A DNA stretch of 17,185 nt from an uncultured Eubacteriales bacterium (GCA_900549005.1 URMT01000028.1:1-17185); one strand, 5' to 3'; positions 1 through 7,091 are shown, counted from the first letter of the stretch. A program made the numbers and translations. Notes: generated by a model from the sequence alone, not told the origin.

Positions 1-1
1 G

Positions 2-574
2 CGCCAGCCGCTCGAAGACAGGCAGATAACGGTGACGCGCGCGGGCGGCGCGGCCACTTTCCCCGCCGACTTTATGCTGTGCGCAAGTATGAACCCCTGC
101 CCGTGCGGCAACTACGGCTCTGCCGAGCTTGTCTGCACGTGCACTCCCTCGCAGATAAAGCGCTACCGCGCCAGGATATCGGGGCCGCTTTTAGACAGAA
201 TAGACTTGCAGGTGGAGGTCGATTCGGTCAAGTACGACGATTTGGCTTCCGACGGCGCCGAAGAGACGAGCGCGCAGGTAAAGGCGAGGGTAGAGGCGGC
301 GCGTGCCGTACAGCGAGAAAGATTTTCAGATGAAGGCATACGCACTAACGCGGGTATGGGTGAAAAGCAGATTAAAAAGTACTGCCGCCTTTCGCCCGAG
401 TGCGAGGAGGTGCTCCGCCGCGCGTTCGTAAGCCTGCACCTTTCGGCAAGGGCGCGTTCGCGCATAATCAAGGTCGCCCGCACCATAGCCGACCTCGACT
501 ACTCGTCGGAAATTCAGCCAAAACACATACTCGAAGCCGCCTCTTACCGCAGTTTCGACGGCACAAACATATGA
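2..574 (+). CDS. YifB/ComM-family Mg-chelatase-like AAA+ ATPase, C-terminal part
   Basis: The gene enters from the left edge: the frame is open from base 2 and no start is visible, so only the last 190 residues are present. The first residues, RQPLEDRQITVTRAGG, are the typical YifB/ComM segment. A cysteine cluster NPCPCGNYG and later CTC follow, then SQIKRYRARISGPLLDRID, which carries the conserved arginines of the ATPase core. The remainder matches the C-terminal Mg-chelatase-type helical domain (LSARARSRIIKVARTIADLD). In other bacteria ComM is a helicase that promotes branch migration during natural transformation; many Firmicutes copies are uncharacterised. The stop codon overlaps the dprA start as ATGA, so the two are probably translationally coupled, which fits a shared role in handling incoming DNA. 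Family assignment is confident; the exact function is inferred. Confidence 0.93.
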   Translation, partial: RQPLEDRQITVTRAGGAATFPADFMLCASMNPCPCGNYGSAELVCTCTPSQIKRYRARISGPLLDRIDLQVEVDSVKYDDLASDGAEETSAQVKARVEAARAVQRERFSDEGIRTNAGMGEKQIKKYCRLSPECEEVLRRAFVSLHLSARARSRIIKVARTIADLDYSSEIQPKHILEAASYRSFDGTNI

Positions 575-1644
575 ATTACACAAAAAGCGAGCTCGACGCG
601 ATAGTTTTAGACAGCTTCGACGAGCTGACATATAAAGTAAAACTGCACGTAACCGAAGGGTTCAGGTACTCAGCGCCCTGCAAAAAATACGCCGATTTTC
701 TGATTAAAACGGTCGGCGAGGGCGTATATAATAAAATAAGGGACTTGTTTTATTCGCAAAAGTACCGCGGTGAAGTTCTTTCTTCCCTCGAAGAGAGGGG
801 AATAGTCTGCGTTACTTACTTTTCAGAAGATTATCCCGAAAAACTGCGTGCAATTCCCGTGCCTCCGCTCGTGCTGTACTGCAAGGGCGATACGCGGCTG
901 CTTGGCGAGCGTTCGTTCGGCGTGGTAGGTTCCCGCCGCACGCTGCCCAACGTTTTGAAGGCGTGCAGAAAGATAAGTTCACAACTTGCCGAAAAGTTTG
1001 CCCTGGTCACGGGTACGGCCGACGGCGCAGATACGGCCGCCGCCGAAGGCGCCTTAGAGAGCGGCAGACTGATTTTCGTGGCCGCGCAGGGGCTTGACCA
1101 TATCTATCCCGCAGGCAGCGAAAGGCTGTATAAACTTGCGGCCGAAAAGGGACTGCTCCTTTCGGAACAGCGCCCGCAGGCTGCGGCAAGGGCATACCTC
1201 TTCCCCGTGCGCAACAGGCTTATAGCCGCGCTTTCAGAGGGAGTGCTCGTGGTTTCGGCAGGCGAAAAGAGCGGCGCCGCGATAACGGCGGAGTATGCCT
1301 TCGAATACGGCAAAGACGTGTTCTGTTTTCCCTATTCGCCGGGTGTTCCGTCGGGCGCGGGCTGCAACAGGCTGATTAAAAAAGGCGCATATCTCACAGA
1401 AAATATACTTGACATTTTCTCTGCGTTTGGTTTAGACTTTACTGCGCAAAACAAAGCGCCCCTCACCGAAAGGGAGCGGCAGGTGCTTGACGCGGTTATT
1501 TCTTTGGGCGAGGCCCATATCTCGCAGATAGCTTCCTCTCTTTCCTGTCAGACCTTCGAACTTCTTGCCGAGCTTTCGTCTTTGGAGGTGAAGGGGTTGG
1601 TGGCGCGCCTCGGCGGGAATAGATATTCTGCTTTGCAGTCTTAG
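571..1644 (+). CDS. dprA: DNA processing protein DprA (Smf)
   Basis: This protein of 357 residues loads RecA onto single-stranded DNA during transformation and recombination. I chose ATG 571 because it overlaps the upstream stop (ATGA) and gives a protein of normal length; the same frame is open further upstream only inside the previous gene. Residues 1-75 form a weakly conserved N-terminal helical region. The Rossmann-like core shows VVGSRR (118-123), TGTADGADTAAAEGAL (147-162), FPVRNRLIAALS (211-222), SGAAITA (234-240) and GCNRLIKKGA (264-273). A C-terminal winged-helix-like region spans about 290-357. The usual GIDxAAH stretch reads GADTAAA, so the histidine is absent. The order yifB-dprA-topA is common in Firmicutes, but here a repeat-filled gap of over 700 bp separates dprA from topA. 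Confidence 0.95.
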   Translation: MNYTKSELDAIVLDSFDELTYKVKLHVTEGFRYSAPCKKYADFLIKTVGEGVYNKIRDLFYSQKYRGEVLSSLEERGIVCVTYFSEDYPEKLRAIPVPPLVLYCKGDTRLLGERSFGVVGSRRTLPNVLKACRKISSQLAEKFALVTGTADGADTAAAEGALESGRLIFVAAQGLDHIYPAGSERLYKLAAEKGLLLSEQRPQAAARAYLFPVRNRLIAALSEGVLVVSAGEKSGAAITAEYAFEYGKDVFCFPYSPGVPSGAGCNRLIKKGAYLTENILDIFSAFGLDFTAQNKAPLTERERQVLDAVISLGEAHISQIASSLSCQTFELLAELSSLEVKGLVARLGGNRYSALQS

Positions 1645-1659
1645 CTCCGCCAGCCTTCA

Positions 1660-1763
1660 TATAAGCGTCGCATTGCGGTGTCGCGCTTACGGCTTCGTTC
1701 AGTCACTTACCTCTAAGTAAGCTCTTTCACGACTTCCGCACGCTCCTTGCACTGCTCGCTTCT
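1660..1763 (+). repeat. R element copy 1 (R1), ~105-bp imperfect palindrome after dprA
   Basis: The element starts 15 bp after the dprA stop with TATAAGCGTCGCATTGCGG and ends in CTGCTCGCTTCT. Its centre is the small hairpin CTTACctctaaGTAAG, and the two halves are roughly complementary along their length. The flanks CTTCA (1655-1659) and TGAAG (1765-1769) are also complementary. The sequence clearly resembles copies at 6576-6681, 6702-6802 and 8924-9028. There is no run of T after the hairpin, so it does not look like an ordinary intrinsic terminator. Function unknown; it resembles the style of REP-type elements found 3' of genes. Confidence 0.8.
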
Positions 1764-1800
1764 GTGAAGTCATTATGGGCGCTTAATTTGGTATAAGATT

Positions 1801-1876
1801 GCTCGCATCTCCAAGGGTTGATGGGCAGGAGTGTGGTAGGGCGTTCGCCTTGTCTTGCTTGCTTCTCTGAACCCGT
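1801..1876 (+). repeat. 76-bp M repeat, copy 1
   Basis: This stretch aligns without gaps to 6793-6868, with five mismatches by eye over 76 bp. It begins GCTCGCATCTCCAAGGG and ends CTTCTCTGAACCCGT. The last 36 bp (1841-1876) also occur with one mismatch at 6656-6691, inside the tail of R3. Its 3' end runs into a small hairpin (AACCCGT/ACGGGTT, 1870-1888). It seems to be a module that travels with the R elements. Confidence 0.8.
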
Positions 1877-1899
1877 GATGAACGGGTTGTGAGAGTAAG

Positions 1900-1920
1900 C
1901 CTCCCCTTGCTTAGGGGAGG
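1900..1920 (+). repeat. CCTCCCCT hairpin
   Basis: Perfect 8-bp stem CCTCCCCT/AGGGGAGG with a 5-nt loop (TGCTT). Purine-rich sequence follows instead of a T-run, so termination is unlikely. Similar C-rich/G-rich hairpins are common intergenic repeats in gut Firmicutes; that comparison is from memory. Confidence 0.55.
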
Positions 1921-1924
1921 GTAG

Positions 1925-2000
1925 GGAAGGGTAGAAAAAACTCGCATATCCAAGTGTTTATGGATTTTTAGAAAGTTTAAAATTTATTTTAAAATAAATA
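1925..2000 (+). other. AT-rich segment before the E elements
   Basis: A sharply AT-rich stretch (mostly A and T from 1965 to 2000) separates the R/M repeats from the tandem E elements. A topA promoter could lie here, but I cannot point to a convincing -35/-10 pair. No ORF. Confidence 0.4.
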
Positions 2001-2187
2001 ATGTGCGCAAGGCGAATTTAGTTCGCCGCTTACGCGCGACCCAATTTGTCGCGAAAGCGAGCTCACTGGAAGTGAATGGCGGCATTTCTATAATCGTGGG
2101 CGCTTAAATATGCCGCCAGAGAAACATAGTTTCTCAAAATCACGAAAATTTTCGCACTCGGCCAGGGCGAAAATTTTGTGAGAGGTT
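2001..2187 (+). repeat. E element copy 1 (E1), structured repeat / putative RNA element
   Basis: A chain of perfect or near-perfect hairpins: GGCGAA/TTCGCC (2011-2027); CGCGAC/GTCGCG (2035-2053), which competes with TCGC-GAAA-GCGA (2049-2060); TCACT/AGTGA (2063-2075); GGCGGCAT/ATGCCGCC (2078-2117) enclosing a 24-nt loop; GAGAAAC/GTTTCTC (2119-2135); and a long final hairpin 2141-2180, AAAATTTTCGC/GCGAAAATTTT flanked by CAC and GTG, with the 11-nt loop ACTCGGCCAGG. It ends in GTGAGAGGTTA. The same order of hairpins recurs in E2 with different stem sequences, and E3 at 7092-7240 is a shortened copy. No ORF of note. No family recognised. Confidence 0.75.
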
Positions 2188-2197
2188 AAAAATAATT

Positions 2198-2377
2198 AAC
2201 GTTTCAAGCAAGGTTTCCTTGCGCAGAAAGACCCAATTTGCGCATACCTGCGCCTGAGCAGGGTGAATTTGCGCAATTATATAATATGAGGGCGCTCAAT
2301 ATTGCGCAAAGAGGGGCTGGCCCCTAAAAATCACGGCAAAATATTTGCCCCGCGGCAAAGATTTTGCGTGAGAGGTT
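2198..2377 (+). repeat. E element copy 2 (E2), structured repeat / putative leader of topA
   Basis: Tandem to E1 and directly upstream of topA. Hairpins: GCAAGG/CCTTGC (2208-2222); GCGC/GCGC near 2240-2253; TTTGCGCAAT/ATTGCGCAAA (2268-2310) enclosing a 23-nt loop; AGGGGC/GCCCCT (2312-2325); and a final hairpin 2332-2370 with CAC at its left foot and GTG at its right. Shared with E1 despite different stems: the linker GACCCAATTTG, the end of the third segment GTGAAT, the loop core TATAAT followed by GGGCGCT, and the tail GTGAGAGGTTA. The tail GAGAGG (2370-2375) is the topA Shine-Dalgarno sequence and touches the last base pair of the hairpin. A cis-regulatory role for topA is possible; a mobile structured repeat is the alternative. 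Confidence 0.75.
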
Positions 2378-2381
2378 ATAT

Positions 2382-4730
2382 ATGGATTTAATAATAGTAG
2401 AATCGCCTTCAAAGGCAAAAACAATTTCCAAATACTTAAAGGGCAAGTTCAAAGTGGACGCCTCGGGCGGGCACATACGCGACCTTCCCGAACGCACCCT
2501 CGGCGTAAAAATTACCGATAATTTCGAGCCGAAGTACGAAGAATCGCCCGGCAAAAAGGATATTATCGCCCGCCTCACCCAGGAGGCAAAGCGCGCGGGC
2601 AAAGTATACCTTGCAACCGACCCCGACCGCGAAGGCGAAGCCATAAGCTGGCACTTGCAGACCGTTTTAGGCCTCGACCCCGACGGCGAAAACAGGATAG
2701 AGTTCAACGAAATTTCCCCCAAAGCCGTGCAGAACGCCCTGCAACACCCCAGAAAGATTAACTATAACCTGGTTGACGCCCAGCAGGCGCGCAGGGTGCT
2801 GGACAGGCTTGTGGGCTACAAACTTTCGCCCCTTTTAAACAACCGGATTCAGAACGGCCTCTCTGCGGGCAGGGTGCAGTCTGTCGCCCTGCGTTTAATT
2901 GTTGACAGAGAGCGCGAAATCAAGGCGTTCGTGCCCGACGAGTATTGGAACCTCACCGCTCTTTTGCAGGACGAAGAGGGCAAGTATGCCCCCTTCAAAG
3001 CGGTGTGCCAGCTCAAAAAGAGCGGCAAGAGCATAGGCAAGGAGCAGGCGGAGGAGGCCGAGCGCAAGGTGCGCGCCGCGGGCTTTGCCATCACCAAGGT
3101 AAAGAGCGGCATAACAAAACAGCACGCCCCCGCGCCGTTTACCACCTCGTCGCTCCAACAGGACGCTTCAAATAAATACGGTATGTCCTCGCCCGAAACT
3201 ATGCTGGTTGCTCAGCATCTCTACGAAGGTATGGACGTCGGCGGCGACCACATCGCGCTCATAACCTATATAAGGACGGACTCCGTCCGCGTTTCTGACG
3301 AGGCGCAGGCCAACGCTCTCGAATTCATAAAATCGACCTACGGCCCCGAATATGCGCCCGCGAAGCCCAACCGCTACGCAACTAAAAAGGGCGCGCAGGA
3401 CGCGCACGAGGCTATCCGCCCCATAAACCTTTCAATCACCCCCGAAAGCGTAAAAAAATCGCTCGATAAAAAACACTACAACATATATAAGCTGGTGTAC
3501 GACAGGTTCGTCGCCTCGCAGATGGCAGAGGCGCAGTACAACACTATGCAGATAGAGGCCGAAAGCGCGGGCTATACCTTCAAGGCGAGCGGCAAATCGC
3601 TGCTGTTTGCAGGCTTCACCGCGGCATATCTGCCGCCCAAGGATAAGGACGAGGACGAGGAGGCGGCAAAACTCCTTCCCCCGTTGCAGGAGGGCGACAG
3701 GCCTCAGCTCAAAGATTTTACCAAGGAACAGAAGTTCACCCGTCCGCCCCTCCGCTACACCGACGCCTCTCTCGTCAAGGCGATGGAGGAAAAGGGCATA
3801 GGCAGGCCCTCTACCTACGCAAGCATAATTTCCGTGCTCACAAGGCGCAGGTATGTGGAAAAGGACGGCAAATATATGGTGCCCACCGAGGTTGCGTATA
3901 AGATAACCGATATGCTCGTGCACTACTTCACCGACATAATGGACGTAGGCTTCACCGCGCGTATGGAGGACGACCTCGACAAGATAGAGGAAGGCGGCAC
4001 CGACTGGCACAAGATAATAGCCGACTTCTACCCCGGCTTTGCCGAAAAGCTCAAAACCGCCTCGACCGACGGCGACGAACTCACCGACATTAAGTGCGAA
4101 AAGTGCGGGCACCCGATGATAAGGCGCACGGGCAAGTACGGCAAGTACCTCGCCTGCTCAAACTACCCCGCCTGCTCGAACATAATAAGCGAATCCGAAC
4201 AGGAGGTGTCCTCCGTCCGCTGCCCCAAATGCGGAGCGAATATGGTGGTAAAGAGCGGAAAATACGGCAAATTCCTCGCCTGCCCCAATTACCCCGAATG
4301 TTCCTCGATACTTCCTATGGACGCCAAAGTTTCAGAGGAAAAGTGCAAGGAATGCGGCGGCGAAATGCTCATCAAAAAGGGCAGGTACGGGCAGTACCTC
4401 GAATGTGCAAAGTGCGGAGCAAAGCGCCCGCTGGGCGGCGAAGGTTCTGCGCGCGATGGAGAAAAGACGGAGGGTAAGTGCCCCGAGTGCGGCAAGCCTA
4501 TGCGCAGAATGCGCTCCAAGACGGGCAAAATTTATTACGGCTGCACTGGCTATCCCGAGTGCAAATTTTTAAGCTGGGACGTCCCCACGGGCGATAAGTG
4601 CCCCAAGTGCGGCAAGGGCTACCTTGTAAAGCGCGGCGGCGAGATAAAATGTTCCGAAAAGTCGTGCGATTACTCCGCACCCCTGCCCGAAGAGGACAAA
4701 GAGGGCGAAGATGGCGCCTCAAACGGTTAA
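2382..4730 (+). CDS. topA: DNA topoisomerase I (type IA)
   Basis: TopA relaxes negatively supercoiled DNA by cutting and rejoining one strand. The start is ATG 2382, giving MDLIIVESPSKAKTISKYL, with GAGAGG at 2370-2375 six bases upstream; an in-frame codon at 2364 lies within the leader hairpin and is less likely. The 782-residue protein has an N-terminal Toprim domain (catalytic Glu7; acidic triad in ATDPDREGEA), the type IA core with the active-site tyrosine in TYIRTDS (about Tyr296), and KGIGRPSTYA near residue 470. The C-terminus has five consecutive Cys4 zinc-ribbon-like units (from about residue 570: CEKCG, CPKCG, CKECG, CPECG, CPKCG), against three in the 691-residue Bacillus protein as I recall it. 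Its end overlaps trmFO by 20 bp. Confidence 0.97.
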   Translation: MDLIIVESPSKAKTISKYLKGKFKVDASGGHIRDLPERTLGVKITDNFEPKYEESPGKKDIIARLTQEAKRAGKVYLATDPDREGEAISWHLQTVLGLDPDGENRIEFNEISPKAVQNALQHPRKINYNLVDAQQARRVLDRLVGYKLSPLLNNRIQNGLSAGRVQSVALRLIVDREREIKAFVPDEYWNLTALLQDEEGKYAPFKAVCQLKKSGKSIGKEQAEEAERKVRAAGFAITKVKSGITKQHAPAPFTTSSLQQDASNKYGMSSPETMLVAQHLYEGMDVGGDHIALITYIRTDSVRVSDEAQANALEFIKSTYGPEYAPAKPNRYATKKGAQDAHEAIRPINLSITPESVKKSLDKKHYNIYKLVYDRFVASQMAEAQYNTMQIEAESAGYTFKASGKSLLFAGFTAAYLPPKDKDEDEEAAKLLPPLQEGDRPQLKDFTKEQKFTRPPLRYTDASLVKAMEEKGIGRPSTYASIISVLTRRRYVEKDGKYMVPTEVAYKITDMLVHYFTDIMDVGFTARMEDDLDKIEEGGTDWHKIIADFYPGFAEKLKTASTDGDELTDIKCEKCGHPMIRRTGKYGKYLACSNYPACSNIISESEQEVSSVRCPKCGANMVVKSGKYGKFLACPNYPECSSILPMDAKVSEEKCKECGGEMLIKKGRYGQYLECAKCGAKRPLGGEGSARDGEKTEGKCPECGKPMRRMRSKTGKIYYGCTGYPECKFLSWDVPTGDKCPKCGKGYLVKRGGEIKCSEKSCDYSAPLPEEDKEGEDGASNG

Positions 4731-6015
4731 GGTAATAGGCGCGGGCCTTGCGGGCAGCGAGGCCGCCTGGCGGCTGGCGGAAGAGGGCTTTTTGGTGGAG
4801 TTGTACGACATAAAGCCCCGCGCCTTCACACCCGCGCACTCCAATCCCGATTTTGCCGAGCTGGTCTGCTCCAACTCGTTGAAGAGCGGCGACGTGTACG
4901 GCAACGCCTGCGGACTTCTTAAAGAGGAGATGCGTATTTTGGGCTCCCTCACGATGCAGGCGGCGCAGCATACTTCCGTTCCAGCTGGCGGCGCTCTCGC
5001 GGTGAACAGGGACGACTTTGCCCGCTTCATAACCCAAAAATTGCAGTCGCACAAGAACATAAAAATAATCTGTGAGGAGGCCGAAAAAATTCCCGAAGGC
5101 TGGTGCATAGTGGCAACGGGCCCGCTCACGGCAGGCGCCCTCGCAGAGGATATAAAGGGATTGGGCGGCGGACTTCACTTTTACGACGCCTCCGCGCCCA
5201 TAGTTTCGGCCGACAGCATAGACAGGTCGCTCTCTTTCGAGGGCGGCAGGTACGGCAAGGGCGGCGACGACTACCTCAACTGCCCGATGAATAAAGAGGA
5301 GTATAAGGCATTTTATGCCGTGCTCGTCGGCGCAGAGCGTGCGCAGCTCCATTCCTTTGAAAAGAGGGAGATTTTCGAAGGCTGTATGCCGATAGAGGTG
5401 ATGGCGGCGCGCGGGGAAGATACCCTGCGTTTCGGTCCGTTCAAGCCCGTGGGCCTGCGCGACAAGTCGGGCAACCCGAGCTACGCCGTGTTGCAGCTCA
5501 GGAAAGAAAACATCGAAGGCAGCGCCTACAACCTCGTCGGCTGTCAGACAAATTTAAAATTCGGCGAACAGAAGCGGGTATTTTCGCTCATTCCCGCCCT
5601 TAAAAACGCAGAATTCCTGCGCTACGGGGTAATGCACCGCAACACATATCTGAACTCGCCCGACTGCCTCAATGCAGACTTTTCGTTGAAGGCGGACGGC
5701 AGGGTATTTTTCGCGGGGCAGATAACGGGGGTGGAAGGCTACGTTGAATCTGCAATGGCGGGCATTCTTGCCGCCATACACCTTGCAAGAAAGGTAAGGG
5801 GACAGCAGCCCATTCTTCCGCCCGAAGGCACCGTGTGCGGCGCGCTCTCGCGCTATATCGCGGCGGAAAACAAGAACTTCCAGCCTATGAACGCAAATTT
5901 CGGGCTGCTCGGCGCGGCGCAGGCGGGCATACGCGACAAAAAGGAGCGCTATAAGTTCCTCGCCGAACGCGCCTTAAAATACATAAGGGAGTATAAACAG
6001 TCATTATGTCAATAG
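4711..6015 (+). CDS. trmFO: Methylenetetrahydrofolate--tRNA-(uracil-5-)-methyltransferase TrmFO
   Basis: This FAD- and folate-dependent enzyme makes 5-methyluridine at position 54 of the tRNA T loop. The protein has 434 residues, a normal length. The dinucleotide-binding motif [13 protein letters not shown] lies at residues 8-20, and [13 protein letters not shown] carries the conserved Cys53. [13 protein letters not shown] follows at 91-103, and [12 protein letters not shown] contains Cys225, equivalent to the second catalytic cysteine of the Bacillus enzyme. The C-terminal motif [19 protein letters not shown] closes the FAD site. Start ATG 4711 lies inside the end of topA (20-bp overlap), preceded by a purine-rich GAGGGCGAAG, and no later in-frame start keeps the glycine motif intact. 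The gene overlaps hslV by 10 bp. The usual order is topA-gid(trmFO)-codV-hslV; codV (xerC-like) is absent here. Confidence 0.97.
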   Translation: MAPQTVKVIGAGLAGSEAAWRLAEEGFLVELYDIKPRAFTPAHSNPDFAELVCSNSLKSGDVYGNACGLLKEEMRILGSLTMQAAQHTSVPAGGALAVNRDDFARFITQKLQSHKNIKIICEEAEKIPEGWCIVATGPLTAGALAEDIKGLGGGLHFYDASAPIVSADSIDRSLSFEGGRYGKGGDDYLNCPMNKEEYKAFYAVLVGAERAQLHSFEKREIFEGCMPIEVMAARGEDTLRFGPFKPVGLRDKSGNPSYAVLQLRKENIEGSAYNLVGCQTNLKFGEQKRVFSLIPALKNAEFLRYGVMHRNTYLNSPDCLNADFSLKADGRVFFAGQITGVEGYVESAMAGILAAIHLARKVRGQQPILPPEGTVCGALSRYIAAENKNFQPMNANFGLLGAAQAGIRDKKERYKFLAERALKYIREYKQSLCQ

Positions 6016-6545
6016 AATTTCACGCCACAACCATATGTGCCGTAAAAAAGGACGGCGTAACCGCAATCGCCGGCGACGGTCAGGTGACTATGGGCGAAAG
6101 CGTAATATTTAAGAACAGCGCAACCAAGGTGCGCAGAATTTACGGCGGCAAGGTGGTGCTGGGCTTTGCGGGCTCGGTATCCGACGCATTCTCTTTGAGC
6201 GAAAAGTTCGAGGGAATGCTCAACAAATTTTCGGGCAACTTAATGCGCTCTGCCGTAGAGCTCGCCGAACTCTGGCGCTCCGACAAGATGGTAAGAAAGT
6301 TAGAGGCGCTTATGATAGTCGCCGATAAAGATACTATGCTCATCGTATCGGGCACGGGCGAGGTAATCGAGCCCGACGGCGGCGTGTGCGCGATAGGTAG
6401 CGGCGGCAACTATGCCCTTGCGGCGGCGCGTGCCCTCATTCAGAACACAGATTATTCCGCCGAAGAGATTGCCACCAAGGCGCTCAAAATTGCCAGCGAA
6501 ATTTGTGTATTTACCAACGACAATATTAAGTGCGAAGTGGTTTGA
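6006..6545 (+). CDS. hslV: ATP-dependent protease proteolytic subunit HslV (ClpQ/CodW)
   Basis: HslV forms the peptidase chamber of the HslUV protease. The 179-residue protein starts [13 protein letters not shown], like the Bacillus CodW/ClpQ N-terminus, followed by [26 protein letters not shown] and the late motif [16 protein letters not shown]. In proteobacterial HslV the nucleophile is the Thr after Met1, which aligns here with Thr8. In Bacillus ClpQ the mature N-terminal Ser is reported to act instead, so Ser2 is the other candidate. ATG 6006 lies in the last codons of trmFO (10-bp overlap), implying coupled translation. The partner ATPase gene hslU normally follows directly, but the next 717 bp hold only repeats and then leuA, so HslU must be elsewhere or absent. 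codY, normally next, is also missing. Confidence 0.95.
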   Translation: MSIEFHATTICAVKKDGVTAIAGDGQVTMGESVIFKNSATKVRRIYGGKVVLGFAGSVSDAFSLSEKFEGMLNKFSGNLMRSAVELAELWRSDKMVRKLEALMIVADKDTMLIVSGTGEVIEPDGGVCAIGSGGNYALAAARALIQNTDYSAEEIATKALKIASEICVFTNDNIKCEVV

Positions 6546-6575
6546 CGGACGACGTGTTGGCTCCGTACGGCTTCA

Positions 6576-6681
6576 TATAAGCTGCGCAATACTGTGTTGA
6601 ACTTGCGTTTTGTCTTGGTCGTGTACCTCTTTGTACACTCCCTGCGGTCAAATCCGCGTTCGCCTTGTCTTGCTTGCTTCT
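6576..6681 (+). repeat. R element copy 3 (R3), after hslV
   Basis: Starts 30 bp after the hslV stop with TATAAGCTGCGCAATACTG and ends GCTTGCTTCT. The central hairpin GTGTACctctttGTACAC occupies the position of the CTTAC/GTAAG hairpin in R1 and R2 but with different stem bases. TTCAT (6572-6576) and ATGAA (6681-6685) flank it as complements. The tail from 6656 overlaps the M repeat. Confidence 0.75.
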
Positions 6682-6701
6682 ATGAACCCGTGTTGGGCTG
6701 G

Positions 6702-6802
6702 TATGCGTCGCATTACGGTGTCGCGCTGCGGCAACCTTCCGTCATTTACGTCAAAGTAAACTCCGTCAGGTTTTCCTCGCGCTTCGTGTACTGCTCGCAT
6801 CT
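6702..6802 (+). repeat. R element copy 4 (R4), tandem to R3
   Basis: Begins TATGCGTCGCATTACGGTG, closely matching R1 (GCGTCGCATTGCGGTGTCGCG), and ends CTGCTCGCATCT. The centre is TTTACgtcaaaGTAAA, again a hairpin at the same place with altered stem bases. It runs directly into the M repeat, as a similar 3' end does at 1801. Confidence 0.75.
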
Positions 6803-6868
6803 CCAAGGGGTGATGAGCGGGAGTGGAGTAGGGCGTTCGCCTTGTCTTGCTTGCTTCTCTGAACCCGT
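6793..6868 (+). repeat. 76-bp M repeat, copy 2
   Basis: Gapless match to 1801-1876 with five mismatches by eye. It shares its first bases with the end of R4, showing how R and M modules join. The final half (GCGTTCGCCTTGTCTTGC onward) is identical between the two full copies. Confidence 0.8.
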
Positions 6869-6872
6869 ATTG

Positions 6873-6956
6873 GCGGCGTAAGCCGCAACGTTGCGCGTCG
6901 CGCAACTCATCACGCGCGGCTTGCCGCGCTCATCACTTATCACGTTGCGAAGCAAC
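6873..6956 (+). repeat. Train of four short perfect hairpins spaced by TCATCAC
   Basis: Hairpins in order: GCGGCgtaaGCCGC (6873-6886), GTTGCGCgtcGCGCAAC (6890-6906), GCGCGGCttGCCGCGC (6914-6929) and GTTGCgaaGCAAC (6944-6956). The last three are each followed by TCATCAC or TCATAAC. The stems differ from each other but the spacers are alike. No T-runs follow, so these are not terminators. Function unknown. Confidence 0.65.
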
Positions 6957-6978
6957 TCATAACTGAAACTTTCTCTTT

Positions 6979-7073
6979 GTCATTTCGACCGAGCGAAAGC
7001 GAGTGGAGAAATCTCATAACATAACAAATGAGCTGAATTGCGGTTGAGATTTCTCGACTACGCTCGAAATGAC
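6979..7073 (+). repeat. MITE-like inverted repeat with GTCATTTCGA ends
   Basis: The left arm begins GTCATTTCGACCGAGCGAAA and closes AGAAATCTCA (6979-7016). The right arm (7045-7073) is its inverse, TGAGATTTCTCG to CGAAATGAC. The arms agree at both ends but differ in the middle, the left being nine bases longer. A ~28-bp spacer lies between. I recognise this as a repeat widespread in unrelated bacterial genomes, often mispredicted as an ORF containing HFERSREIS. It carries no transposase and sits next to E3. Confidence 0.75.
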
Positions 7074-7091
7074 AATTATTATAAAGTAATA

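Noticed and set aside
400..570. Earlier start for dprA
   Set aside because: This part is the yifB coding sequence read in another frame and has no DprA similarity.
1660..1770. R elements as ordinary intrinsic terminators
   Set aside because: No T-run follows the hairpins in any copy, although a role in 3' ends is still possible.
1645..2000. CRISPR-like array in the repeat region
   Set aside because: The repeats are not regularly spaced, differ in length, and no cas genes are present.
2080..2300. TATAAT boxes in the E1 and E2 loops as topA promoters
   Set aside because: No acceptable -35 box lies 16-18 bp upstream in either copy, and the boxes sit in conserved loops. A weak promoter cannot be fully excluded.
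3432..4112. 226-codon antisense frame within topA
   Set aside because: A shadow of GC-rich codon usage in topA; no recognisable domain or start signals.
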